64,000 nt of DNA from Streptomyces daqingensis. Lineage in GTDB: Bacteria > Actinomycetota > Actinomycetes > Streptomycetales > Streptomycetaceae. Below are positions 1 through 9,432 of this stretch, in pieces (position 1 is the first letter of the stretch; the number at the start of each line of letters is the position of its first letter). The position numbers were made by a program, and so were the translations under genes. Where the stretch lies: positions 1-64,000 of the forward strand of contig NZ_BMMP01000010.1 in NCBI RefSeq assembly GCF_014645895.1, given 5' to 3'. The notes below the pieces were generated by a model. The model did no database searches, had not been told where the DNA came from, and saw nothing but the letters and a program-made list of their open reading frames with translations.

Positions 1-122
1 TTGAGCACGGTTCGATCGTCCAACCGTTTCCGCCCACGCAACGACTCGGGCAGCAGCGGGCGCAGGAACTCCCACTCGGCATCCGACAGTTCATGGCGAC
101 GTATCACCCGACCATGATCCAC
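1..122 (-). CDS. IS5-family transposase, N-terminal fragment (cut by window edge)
   Basis: The reverse strand reads VDHGRVIRRHELSDAEWEFL and continues RPLLPES to the edge. This is the conserved start of the DUF4096-type N-terminal domain of IS5-group transposases common in Streptomyces. Forty codons are present and the DDE catalytic core would lie outside the window. GTG at 122 or 125 is the likely start; the ATG at 115 is in a frame that stops at once. Whether the element is intact cannot be seen. Confidence 0.7.
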   Translation of the reverse strand, partial: MDHGRVIRRHELSDAEWEFLRPLLPESLRGRKRLDDRTVL

Positions 123-152
123 CACACAAGATCAATTGAAGACACCGCCTAG
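1..152 (-). mobile_element. End of an IS5-type insertion sequence (partial)
   Basis: The left edge holds the 5' end of a transposase on the minus strand plus about 27 bases of non-coding IS end. A CTAG tetramer at 149-152 lies just outside GGCGGTGTC (reverse strand) and fits the YTAR-like target chosen by IS5-group elements, so the outer boundary is probably near 149. The other end lies outside the window, so neither the terminal repeats nor the target duplication can be confirmed. Confidence 0.55.
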
Positions 153-237
153 GGCACGTGGTTTGGATCTTCGCGGACGCCGCGCTGGAGATCCGGACGC
201 TTCCCGGTCCTCGCGTCGCCGGAATAGGCTGCGGAGC

Positions 238-504
238 ATGAGCAGGGTGAACGACGTGGGCGGGCAGACGGGCTTCGGGCCCGTCGTGCCGGAGGAGAAC
301 GAACCCGTCTTCCACGCGGACTGGGAGGCGCGCGTCTATGCGCTGAACGTCTCGCTGGTGCGCAGGGGCGTCTACAGCCTCGACGAATTCCGGGACGCCG
401 TCGAACGCATGCCGCCGCAGGAGTATCTCGCCGCCTCGTACTACGAGCGCTGGCTGCACGCGATCGAGGAGCTCACCGGCGGGGCGGGCGGAGCGGATGG
501 CTGA
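238..504 (+). CDS. Nitrile hydratase/thiocyanate hydrolase beta N-half subunit
   Basis: This 88-residue protein matches the N-terminal half of nitrile hydratase beta subunits: an early V-x-D-V-G-G-Q-T-G-F-G-P segment, NEPVFHADWE, and then YSLDEFRDAVERM with YLAASYYERWLHAIEEL. In ordinary nitrile hydratases this is fused to the SH3-like half encoded by the next gene; here the two are separate, as in thiocyanate hydrolase. ATG 238 is chosen because the TTG further upstream (136) would start inside the IS end. The stop overlaps the next start by 8 bases (ATGGCTGA), so the two are translationally coupled. Confidence 0.8.
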   Translation: MSRVNDVGGQTGFGPVVPEENEPVFHADWEARVYALNVSLVRRGVYSLDEFRDAVERMPPQEYLAASYYERWLHAIEELTGGAGGADG

Positions 505-805
505 ACGCGAGGCGCTCCCCGCGCAGTTCGCCCCCGGGGACCAGGTCCGCGCCGTCGCCGTCGACCCCGACTGGCACACGCGGCTGCCCACCTACGCGCG
601 GGGGCGCATCGGACGTGTCGTGTCCGTCACCGGCAGCTGGCCCCTCGCCGACGACGTCGCACGGCGCCGGGAGGAGCCGCGTGTGGAGCCCGTCTACACC
701 GTCGCTTTCGCCGCCCGCGACCTGTGGGGCGAGGGCGGTCACGAGGTGACGCTGGACCTGTGGCAGTCATACCTGGAGCCGTACGCTCCGAACGAGGAGG
801 CGTGA
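497..805 (+). CDS. Nitrile hydratase/thiocyanate hydrolase SH3-like C-half subunit
   Basis: The 102-residue product corresponds to the C-terminal SH3-barrel half of nitrile hydratase beta. Landmarks are PGDQVRAVAVDPDWHTRLP, ARGRIGRVV, YTVAFAARDLWG and VTLDLWQSYLEP. It should pack against the preceding subunit and the metal-bearing subunit encoded next to form the active enzyme. The order N-half, C-half, metal subunit is the order of the thiocyanate hydrolase genes scnB-scnA-scnC. Only one base separates its stop from the next ATG. Confidence 0.8.
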   Translation: MAEREALPAQFAPGDQVRAVAVDPDWHTRLPTYARGRIGRVVSVTGSWPLADDVARRREEPRVEPVYTVAFAARDLWGEGGHEVTLDLWQSYLEPYAPNEEA

Positions 806-806
806 G

Positions 807-1397
807 ATGAGCGGAACGCACGCAGGCAACCCGATCGCCGCGCGAGTGCGCCGCCTCGAGGAGCGGCTCGTGGCGGGCGGCCTCGTCACCGACGGCGAGC
901 TGGACGCCGTCCTCGCCTCCGTGCTGCGGGGTGCCACCCCGCTCAACGGCGCCCGCATCGCCGCCCGTGCCTGGAGCGATGAGGGCTTCCGGGAGCGGCT
1001 GCTGGCCGACGCCGGCGCCGCGCTGCCCGAGGTCGGCCTCTCCATGGCCGGAGGGCTCCAGGAGCAGCGGCTGAAGGTCGTCGCCAACACCCCTGAGACG
1101 CACAACGTGCTGGTCTGCACGCTGTGCAGCTGCTACCCGGTGGCGCTGCTCGGGCCGTCGCCCTCCTGGTACAAGAGCGAGGCTTACCGGTCGCGTGTCG
1201 TGCGCGAACCCCGTTCCGTGCTAACGGAGTTCGGCTTCGAGTTGCCGGAGACGACGGCCGTCACCGTGTGGGACTCCAGCGCGGAGAGCCGGTACATGGT
1301 GCTGCCGCGGCGGCCCGACGGCACGGAGGGGCTGAGCGAGGACGAACTCGCCGGGCTGGTTACCAGGGAGGGCCTGATCGGCACCGCCGCTGTCTGA
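807..1397 (+). CDS. Nitrile hydratase alpha / thiocyanate hydrolase gamma-type metal subunit
   Basis: This 196-residue catalytic subunit carries the metal claw CTLCSC at about residues 109-114, where the two later cysteines are post-translationally oxidised in this family and hold a non-corrinoid cobalt (Thr in the motif favours cobalt over iron). Downstream WYKSEAYRSRVVREPRSVL matches the family. The segment after the claw reads YPVALLG instead of the usual YPWPVLG, so the substrate pocket may differ. The natural substrate could be a nitrile, thiocyanate or a specialised metabolite; sequence alone does not decide. No maturation protein or metal chaperone gene is adjacent; the next gene is sdhB on the other strand. 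Confidence 0.82.
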   Translation: MSGTHAGNPIAARVRRLEERLVAGGLVTDGELDAVLASVLRGATPLNGARIAARAWSDEGFRERLLADAGAALPEVGLSMAGGLQEQRLKVVANTPETHNVLVCTLCSCYPVALLGPSPSWYKSEAYRSRVVREPRSVLTEFGFELPETTAVTVWDSSAESRYMVLPRRPDGTEGLSEDELAGLVTREGLIGTAAV

Positions 1398-1485
1398 CGG
1401 GAGGCATAGGCACCCCTTGTCAAGAGGCGCAACTCGCTTGTCTGCTCGCTCTGTTCACCCCTCCTCGCCGGGGCGCGTCGTCCCG

Positions 1486-2237
1486 TCAGTCCGTGGCCTC
1501 GCCGCCCTTGCGCACCGCGCGCAGGTACTCGCGGTTCATCGAGGAGATGGAGAAGAGCGGGATGCCCTTGGGGCAGGCCGTCGCGCATTCGCCCGTCAAC
1601 GTGCAGCCGCCGAAGCCCTCTTCGTCCATCTGCTCCACCATCCGCAGGACCCTGGACTCCCGTTCGGGGGCACCCTGCGGCAGCGCGGCCAGATGGTTGA
1701 CCTTGGCCGACGTGAAGAGCATCGCCGAACCGTTGGGGCAGGCGGCCACGCACGCGCCGCAGCCGATGCACTCGGCGTGCTCGAACGCCGTCTCCGCGGC
1801 GGGCTTCGGCACGGGCGTCGCGTGGGCGTCCGGCGCGGAGCCGGTCGGGACCGTGATGTAGCCGCCGGCGCCGACGACACGGTCGAATGCGCCGCGGTCC
1901 ACGACGAGGTCCTTCACGACGGGGAAGGCCGCGGCCCGCCACGGCTCGACGTCGATGGTCTCGCCGTCGGAGAAGTGCCGCATGTGCAGCTGGCAGGCAG
2001 TGGTGCGTTCCGGGCCGTGGGCCTGCCCGTTGATGACCATTCCGCACGCGCCGCAGATGCCTTCACGGCAGTCGTGGTCGAAGGCGACGGGTTCCTCGCC
2101 GCGCCGGGTCAGCTCCTCGTTGAGGGTGTCCAGCATCTCCAGGAAGGACATCTCCGGTGAGACGCCGTCCAGTTCGTACGTGTGCATGCCGCCGGGGGAG
2201 GCGGCGTCCGGCTGGCGCCAGATGTTCAGGGTGAGCC

Positions 2238-2241
<4 letters not shown>
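1486..2241 (-). CDS. sdhB: Succinate dehydrogenase/fumarate reductase iron-sulfur subunit
   Basis: SdhB passes electrons from the flavoprotein to the membrane anchor. The 251-residue protein has a plant-ferredoxin-type [2Fe-2S] site ([10 protein letters not shown], Cys58, 63 and 66), then two bacterial-ferredoxin-type cysteine groups, [17 protein letters not shown] and [15 protein letters not shown], for the 4Fe and 3Fe clusters. It is the last gene of sdhC-sdhA-sdhB and its ATG overlaps the sdhA stop (ATGA). The type B layout, with a single cytochrome subunit, is that of the second succinate dehydrogenase of actinobacteria. Confidence 0.95.
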
Positions 2242-4193
<1,952 letters not shown>

Positions 4194-4198
4194 GCCGA

Positions 4199-4945
4199 TC
4201 AGCCCACCAATCCGGTCATCACGCCTACGGGTACGGAGACGAAGCCGAGCGTCAGGACGGCCGCCAGCACGTTCGCCGTCGCTTTCAGGACCCGGTCCCG
4301 GCGGGCCCGCCCGGCCCCGAGGGTCTGTGCGGCGCTCCAGAAGCCGTGCCGGACGTGGAGCCCCAGAGCGAGCATCGCCGCGAGGTAGACGGTGTTGCCG
4401 TACCAGGTGGAGAAGGTCGCCACGACGTTCTCGTACGGACGTCCCGGCGCGGCGCGCTCGTTGACGGTGAGAGTCGTGAGGTCGAGCACGTGCCAGACGA
4501 CGAAGAGCCCGAGGATGACGCCGCCCCACCGCATCGTGCGCGTGGCGTAGCTCGCGCGGCGCCGCCGGTGGACGTACCGCTGCGGCCGTGCCGCGCGGTC
4601 CAGGCGGCTGAGCTGGTACGCGGAGACGGCGTGAGCGGTGACGGCCGCCAGCAGCACCAACCGTGCCGACCAGAGGAACCACTCGTGGTGGAGGAAGGGC
4701 TCGCCGACGGTGCGGAGCCAGTGCGCGTAGCCGTTGAAGTCGGCCGCCCCGAAGAAGATCTTGAGGTTGGCCAGCATGTGCACGACCAGGTACAGCAGCA
4801 TGATCAGGCCGCTGACCGCCATGACGGCCTTCTTGCCGATGGTCGAGCCCCACAGCCTGCCTGGCCACGTCCTCGGCCGCAGGGCCTCCCGGGGTTTCCG
4901 GGAGGCCTCCGGGCCTGTGGGGCGGGGTCCTGTCGCCGTTGCCAT
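4199..4945 (-). CDS. sdhC: Succinate dehydrogenase cytochrome b subunit (type B)
   Basis: This 248-residue membrane anchor of the succinate dehydrogenase complex has five hydrophobic helices with heme-ligand candidates, for example the His of [13 protein letters not shown], the His of [11 protein letters not shown] and the His of [12 protein letters not shown]. It begins MATATGPRP; an in-frame upstream ATG at 5011 would extend it across the palindromic regulatory site, so 4945 is preferred. It is the first gene of the sdhCAB operon and is divergent from a LysR-type regulator. Confidence 0.88.
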   Translation of the reverse strand: MATATGPRPTGPEASRKPREALRPRTWPGRLWGSTIGKKAVMAVSGLIMLLYLVVHMLANLKIFFGAADFNGYAHWLRTVGEPFLHHEWFLWSARLVLLAAVTAHAVSAYQLSRLDRAARPQRYVHRRRRASYATRTMRWGGVILGLFVVWHVLDLTTLTVNERAAPGRPYENVVATFSTWYGNTVYLAAMLALGLHVRHGFWSAAQTLGAGRARRDRVLKATANVLAAVLTLGFVSVPVGVMTGLVG

Positions 4946-5001
4946 GCGGCCGACGTTAAGGAGGCTCCGGCGATTAGTCCAAGAGAGGCTGGAGCTTATT
5001 T

Positions 5002-5020
5002 CGATAGGCAAAGCCTATCG
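5002..5020. promoter_or_regulatory. Perfect palindrome, probable LysR operator
   Basis: CGATAGGC-AAA-GCCTATCG is a perfect 8-3-8 inverted repeat in the 92-bp gap between sdhC and the divergent LysR gene. It contains the T-N11-A core typical of LysR-family sites (ATAGGCAAAGCCTAT). It lies 17 bases upstream of the regulator ATG and 57 upstream of the sdhC ATG, suiting combined autoregulation and control of sdhCAB. That the adjacent regulator binds here is inferred. Confidence 0.7.
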
Positions 5021-5037
5021 AGACCTATGCTGGCCGT

Positions 5038-5919
5038 ATGCAGCTGCACCAGCTCCGGTACTTCACCGCCGTCGCGGACACCAGGCACTTCACCCGGGCT
5101 GCCGAGGCGGTGCACGTGGCCCAGCCGTCCCTCTCGCAGCAGATCCGTGCGCTGGAGCGGGAGCTGGGCGCCGAGCTGTTCCACCGGGCCCGCGGCCACA
5201 TCGGCCTCACCGACGCGGGGGAGGCCCTGCTGCCCCTCGCCCGGCGCATCCTCGCCGACACCGAGACCGCGCGCCGCGAGGTGCAGGAGGTCGCCCGGCT
5301 GCGCGGCGGGCGAGTGCGTCTCGGTGCGCCGCCCAGCCTGTGCGCCAGCCTCGTTCCGGACGTGCTGCGCGACTTCCACGCCCGCTACCCCGGCGTGGAG
5401 CTCCACGTCCACGAGGGGGGCTCGCAGGACCTGGTCCGCGTCCTCGCGGAAGGCGAACTCGACCTCGCGCTCGTCATCACCCCGCTCCCCGTCCAGGCGC
5501 CGGCGCTGACCACGGCCGAGCTGCTGCGCGAGGAGCTGGTCGCCGTCTCCGCGCCTGCCGGGCCCCCGCCCGTCCGCAGGCGTGCCCTGCGCGTCGCGGA
5601 CCTGCGCGAACACCCGCTGGCGATGTTCCGGCGCGGCTACGACCTGCGGGAGTTCACTCTCGCCGCCTGCCGCGCCGAGGGATTCGAGCCCGAATTCACC
5701 GTCGAGGGCGGCGAGATGGACGCCGTGCTCGGCTTCGTACGGGCGGGCCTGGGCATCGCCGTCGTACCCCGCATGGTCGCCGACCGCTCGGGCCTGCGCG
5801 TCACGCCGTTCGCCCGCCCCGGCCTGCACCGCACGATCTCGGTCGCCCACCGCAGCGACGTCTCGCCGCCACGTGCGGCACGCGAACTCCAGCGGATCAT
5901 CGAGAGGTCGGTGCGGTAG
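5038..5919 (+). CDS. LysR-family transcriptional regulator
   Basis: The 293-residue protein has an N-terminal winged helix-turn-helix (residues about 3-60: LRYFTAVADTRHFTRAAEAV then PSLSQQIRALERELGAELF) and a C-terminal periplasmic-binding-like effector domain from about residue 90. It is divergent from sdhCAB with a perfect palindrome between, so it is the likely regulator of the succinate dehydrogenase operon, perhaps sensing a dicarboxylate. There is no clear Shine-Dalgarno before ATG 5038, so translation may be leaderless or weak. Confidence 0.88.
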   Translation: MQLHQLRYFTAVADTRHFTRAAEAVHVAQPSLSQQIRALERELGAELFHRARGHIGLTDAGEALLPLARRILADTETARREVQEVARLRGGRVRLGAPPSLCASLVPDVLRDFHARYPGVELHVHEGGSQDLVRVLAEGELDLALVITPLPVQAPALTTAELLREELVAVSAPAGPPPVRRRALRVADLREHPLAMFRRGYDLREFTLAACRAEGFEPEFTVEGGEMDAVLGFVRAGLGIAVVPRMVADRSGLRVTPFARPGLHRTISVAHRSDVSPPRAARELQRIIERSVR

Positions 5920-6034
5920 GCCGCCGAGTCCGGTCGGTGCGCGGGGCGTTGACAGGTGCTGACCGGCGTTGACAGGGACGACGAGGGGCCGGGAAGGGGT
6001 CGGGAGGCAGCGGCGCGTAAAGGTACGCAAGAAA

Positions 6035-6060
6035 AGTTGCGCAACACTTATTGCGCAACT
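6035..6060. promoter_or_regulatory. Inverted repeat, probable operator of the ArsR-like regulator
   Basis: AGTTGCGCAA and TTGCGCAACT form a perfect 10-bp inverted repeat with a 6-base spacer (CACTTA). Each arm also contains the self-complementary octamer TTGCGCAA. It ends 25 bases before the ATG of the ArsR-like gene and could block its promoter. No other copy was noticed nearby. Confidence 0.65.
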
Positions 6061-6085
6061 TCCGTTCCGCTTCTACGTTCTGACC

Positions 6086-6676
6086 ATGTCCGGACAGGAA
6101 TCCCGCCGCATCACCGAACTCGCGGCGCTCAAGGTCTTCACGCACCCCCTGCGAATAGAGCTCTGGCGCGCGCTCAACGTCGCGGGCGCCGCCACGGCCT
6201 CGCAGCTCGCCGACCAGGTGGACGAGGCCGTCTCGCTCGTCAGCTACCACCTGCGGAAGATGGCCGCGCACGGCTTCATCGAGGAGGCCGAAGGGGAGCG
6301 TCCGGACGGCCGTGAGCGGTGGTGGCGTCCGTCGGAGGAGAACGCCTTCACCTTCCGGACGTCCGACTTCGCGGACAACCCCGAAGGTGCCGCGGTGGCG
6401 ACAGTCGTGGTCCGGCGGCTCCAGGACACGCGGTACGCGCGCTACACCGCCTACGTGGACGAGTCGCACGCCTGGCCGCGGGAGTGGTCGGACGCGGCCT
6501 TCAGCTCCGAGTACCTCCCCCGCCTCACCGCCTCCGAACTCCGCCAGGCGGCCGAGGAGTTCAGCGCGCTGGCCGAACGCTGGAAGGAGCGCGGGCGCGA
6601 GGCCGAAGCGGCGGGGGACACCGAAGGACGCGAGCACGTCGCCCTCCACCTCTACGGCTTCCCCTTCCGGCGATGA
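6086..6676 (+). CDS. ArsR-type winged-helix transcriptional regulator
   Basis: This 196-residue protein has an N-terminal winged helix: ITELAALKVFTHPLRIELWRAL, TASQLADQVDEAVSLVSYHLRKM, then the wing GFIEEAE. The C-terminal half is the charged extension seen in Streptomyces helix_turn_helix_5 regulators of efflux genes; no metal-binding cysteines are evident. ATG 6086 follows the TTGCGCAA inverted repeat. Its stop overlaps the next gene's ATG (ATGA), so it most likely controls itself and that MFS exporter. The ligand is unknown. Confidence 0.85.
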   Translation: MSGQESRRITELAALKVFTHPLRIELWRALNVAGAATASQLADQVDEAVSLVSYHLRKMAAHGFIEEAEGERPDGRERWWRPSEENAFTFRTSDFADNPEGAAVATVVVRRLQDTRYARYTAYVDESHAWPREWSDAAFSSEYLPRLTASELRQAAEEFSALAERWKERGREAEAAGDTEGREHVALHLYGFPFRR

Positions 6677-7983
6677 GCCACGGGGGCGCCGCGCCCGCCG
6701 CACGCCCCGCCTACCGGGACGGGAACGTCCTGCGGTGGCTCGTCGCGTACGCGGCCTCCAGCGTCGGCGACAACGTCTACTTCCTGGCACTGGGCTGGAC
6801 GGCGCAGCAGGTCGCGACTCCGGCGCAGACCGGCATGGTGATGGCAGCGGCGGCCGTGCCCCGCGCCGTACTCATGCTCGGTGGCGGCGTTCTCGCGGAC
6901 CGCCTCGGTCCCCGGCGCGTCGTCATCGGGAGCGACGCCGTGCGCTGCGCGGTCGTCCTGGCCGTCGCCTTCTCGCTGGTGTTCGCGGCTCCGGGGCTGG
7001 GGCTGCTCGTGGCCGTGGCTCTCGTCTTCGGCGCCGTGGACGCCCTGTTCATGCCCGCCGTAGGCGCGCTCCCGCCCCGCATCACGGGCAGAAGCCAGCT
7101 CGCCCGCGTCCAGGGCATGCGCGCGCTCGCCATCCGCATCGGCAACACCACCGGGCCGCCGCTCGGCGGCTTCGCGATGGGCGTGGGCGGTGCCGCCGCG
7201 GCGTTCGCGCTCGCGGGAACGCTCTTCGCCGTCTCACTGGTGCTGCTGACCGCCGTACGCCTCGCGCCCCCGCCCGCCGACGAGCCGGCGGGCGCGGTCC
7301 CTGACGCCGAACGTGCCTCTCCCTGGCGGGACTTGACGGACGGGCTGCGCTACGTGCGCCGCCACAGGCTCCTCCGTCCGCTCCTGCTCAGCGGCGCGCT
7401 GAGCGAGTTCGCACTGAACGGGCCGCTCAACGTCGGTCTGGTGCTGCTCGCCGGCGAGCGTGGCTGGGGCGCTTCGGGCATGGCCTGGATCGTCAGCGCC
7501 TTCGGTGCCGGAGCGGCCCTGAGCGCTCTGGCCGTCACGGTGCTGGGCAGGCTGCCGCGCGCCGGGCTCGTGCAGCCTGCCGCCCTGCTCGGAGCGTCGG
7601 CGGGGATCGCGGCGGTGGGGCTGGCGCCGACGCTCGGCGGAGCGGTCGCGGCGGCCGGCGCGTCGGGGCTGGTCGGCTCGGTCTCCGGCGGGCTCTCGAG
7701 CGGTCTCGTCCAGACGGCGGCCGACCCCGCCTATCTGGGCAGGGTCACCTCGGTGACGAGCCTGAGCGCCTTCGGCGTCTCCCCGCTGAGCTACCCGCTC
7801 TTCGGCGCCGCGGCGGCGGCGTGGGGGACCGGTTTCGTGTACGCGCTCTGCGGCGTACTCGGCACGCTGGGCGCCGCGGTCGCCCTCGCCTCACCGGCAG
7901 TCCGCCGGGCGGAGCTGCCGCGTACGCGCACGGTGCGGGCCGGAGGGCGGGCTGCGCGGGCGGGTTCCGGGGCCGGGGGGTGA
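6673..7983 (+). CDS. MFS transporter (EntS/MFS_3-like)
   Basis: The 436-residue membrane protein has about twelve hydrophobic segments and the MFS signature after TM2 (GGGVLADRLGPRRVV). An RNTTGPPLGG-like segment (IGNTTGPPLGG) and the general layout resemble the EntS-type MFS_3 drug/siderophore exporters. It is translationally coupled to the ArsR-like regulator, suggesting regulator-controlled export of a toxic compound. The substrate cannot be read from sequence. Transcription probably ends at the 15-bp hairpin at 8030-8067. Confidence 0.85.
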   Translation: MSHGGAAPAARPAYRDGNVLRWLVAYAASSVGDNVYFLALGWTAQQVATPAQTGMVMAAAAVPRAVLMLGGGVLADRLGPRRVVIGSDAVRCAVVLAVAFSLVFAAPGLGLLVAVALVFGAVDALFMPAVGALPPRITGRSQLARVQGMRALAIRIGNTTGPPLGGFAMGVGGAAAAFALAGTLFAVSLVLLTAVRLAPPPADEPAGAVPDAERASPWRDLTDGLRYVRRHRLLRPLLLSGALSEFALNGPLNVGLVLLAGERGWGASGMAWIVSAFGAGAALSALAVTVLGRLPRAGLVQPAALLGASAGIAAVGLAPTLGGAVAAAGASGLVGSVSGGLSSGLVQTAADPAYLGRVTSVTSLSAFGVSPLSYPLFGAAAAAWGTGFVYALCGVLGTLGAAVALASPAVRRAELPRTRTVRAGGRAARAGSGAGG

Positions 7984-8029
7984 ACGGCGGTGCGGGGACG
8001 CGGTGTTCGCGATGCGACGCCGGGAAGCG

Positions 8030-8067
8030 CGCACGGCGGCAGGCCTGGTGACGCCTGCCGCCGTGCG
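8030..8067. terminator. Bidirectional terminator hairpin
   Basis: A perfect 15-bp stem (CGCACGGCGGCAGGC with its complement) and an 8-base loop lie between the convergent MFS gene and the TIGR03085-type gene. There is no U-tract, as is common in Streptomyces terminators. Its position suits both strands. Confidence 0.65.
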
Positions 8068-8107
8068 ATCGGTCCGCGCGTGGGAACGCGGCCCCTGCGT
8101 GACTCTC

Positions 8108-8740
8108 CTAGATCCCCAACTGCGCTTCGTGCGCCCGCGCCACGGCTTCCTTCTCGCCCTCGGTCTCCACGCGCGCGACGCGCTGGCGCCCCGAGACGTA
8201 CAGCACGAGCTCGCCGGGCTCCCCGGTGACGGTGACGACCGGCGTGCCCTTGCGGGCGACCACCGTCTGCCCGTTGGGCCGGCGCAGCACGAGCCCGACC
8301 GGCGACTTGCGGCCGAAGACGCGGGCGGTGCCCTCCAGGCGCTTCCACAGGGCGTCCTGGAAGACGGAGTCCAGCTCGCGCGGAGTCCAGTCGAGGGCGG
8401 CACGGCGGACGTCCTCGGCGTGGATGTAGAACTCGATGGTGTTCGCCGCCTCGTCGACCTGCTTGAGCGCGAAGGGGGACGAGCGGGGCGGCCCGGTGCG
8501 GATGAGCTGGATCAGCTCTTCGTACGGCTTGGAGGTGAACTCCCCGTGCACCCGGTCCCGGCGCTGCGCCAGCGGCTTGATGAGGGCGCCGGCCGCCGCG
8601 TCGGCACGGCGCTCCCGTACTACCACGTGCGCGGCCAGGTCCCGGGCCTTCCAGCCTTCGCACAGGGTCGGGGCCTCAGGCCCGCTGCTCTCCAACAGAT
8701 CGGCCAGGATGAGACGTTCACGCTTGGCATGGGTCGACAT
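8108..8740 (-). CDS. TIGR03085-family protein (maleylpyruvate isomerase/DinB-like fold)
   Basis: The 210-residue protein begins MSTHAKRERLILADLLESSGP and has WKARDLAAHVVVRERR, the actinobacterial TIGR03085 pattern, with the histidine of the mycothiol-dependent maleylpyruvate isomerase N-terminal fold. A second conserved segment is NTIEFYIHAEDVRRA. The C-terminal third (PVVTVTGEPGELVLYVSGR) resembles an SCP2/MDMPI-type sterol-carrier fold. Function is unknown; the family may bind metal and a small thiol. ATG 8740 is chosen over upstream codons because family members start here. Confidence 0.8.
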   Translation of the reverse strand: MSTHAKRERLILADLLESSGPEAPTLCEGWKARDLAAHVVVRERRADAAAGALIKPLAQRRDRVHGEFTSKPYEELIQLIRTGPPRSSPFALKQVDEAANTIEFYIHAEDVRRAALDWTPRELDSVFQDALWKRLEGTARVFGRKSPVGLVLRRPNGQTVVARKGTPVVTVTGEPGELVLYVSGRQRVARVETEGEKEAVARAHEAQLGI

Positions 8741-8970
8741 GCCGCCAAGCGTACGACCGGCGGCCCGTGGCGGCGGCGATTTGGGGCGCCGCGCCCCCAA
8801 CTGCCCGATAACCGGCGCCGCGGCGGCCGCCCGGCGGGGCGGGAGCGGCCGCCCCGCGGGCCCGGCGCCGCACCGGGCGCGGGCGGACGTGCCGGGGGCG
8901 CCGTCGTGAGCCGCGGCGGCGGCCGTTCCGCGCGGCGTCGGCCGGTCCCCTGATGAGGGACAATGGCGTC

Positions 8971-9411
8971 ATGCCTGCACGACCTCCCGCCAGCGCCCTC
9001 GACCCCGCGGTCGCCGCGCGCCTCAAGCGCAACGCCGACGGCCTCTTCCCCGCCGTCGCCCAGCAGTACGACACCGGCGAGGTCCTGATGCTCGGCTGGA
9101 TGGACGACGAGGCCCTGCACCGGACGCTCACCACCGGGCGCGCCACGTACTACAGCCGCAGCCGCCGCGAGTACTGGGCGAAGGGCGACACCTCGGGCCA
9201 CGTGCAGTACGTGCGCGGTGTCGCTCTCGACTGCGACGGCGACACGGTGCTCGTCAAGGTCGACCAGGTCGGGGCCGCATGCCACACCGGTGACCGCACC
9301 TGCTTCGACGCCGGTGAACTGGCCCCGGTCGTGCGGGACACGCCCCAGCCGGGCCCGGAAGAGTCCACCCGGGGGCGGTCGCCGCGGACCGCTGACGGCA
9401 ACCGGCACTGA
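8971..9411 (+). CDS. hisI: Phosphoribosyl-AMP cyclohydrolase
   Basis: HisI opens the purine ring of phosphoribosyl-AMP in step 3 of histidine synthesis. The 146-residue protein shows [32 protein letters not shown] and the zinc/magnesium cysteines in [30 protein letters not shown] 8971 is preferred because GAGGGA lies about 10 bases upstream; an in-frame ATG at 8953 has no ribosome site. It is single-domain, with no phosphoribosyl-ATP pyrophosphatase fused. trpE follows after 21 bases. Confidence 0.95.
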   Translation: MPARPPASALDPAVAARLKRNADGLFPAVAQQYDTGEVLMLGWMDDEALHRTLTTGRATYYSRSRREYWAKGDTSGHVQYVRGVALDCDGDTVLVKVDQVGAACHTGDRTCFDAGELAPVVRDTPQPGPEESTRGRSPRTADGNRH

Positions 9412-9432
9412 CGGCAACTAAGGTCACCGCAC

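Noticed and set aside
8953..8970. Upstream ATG for hisI at 8953
   Set aside because: It has no ribosome site, whereas GAGGGA precedes ATG 8971 at good spacing.
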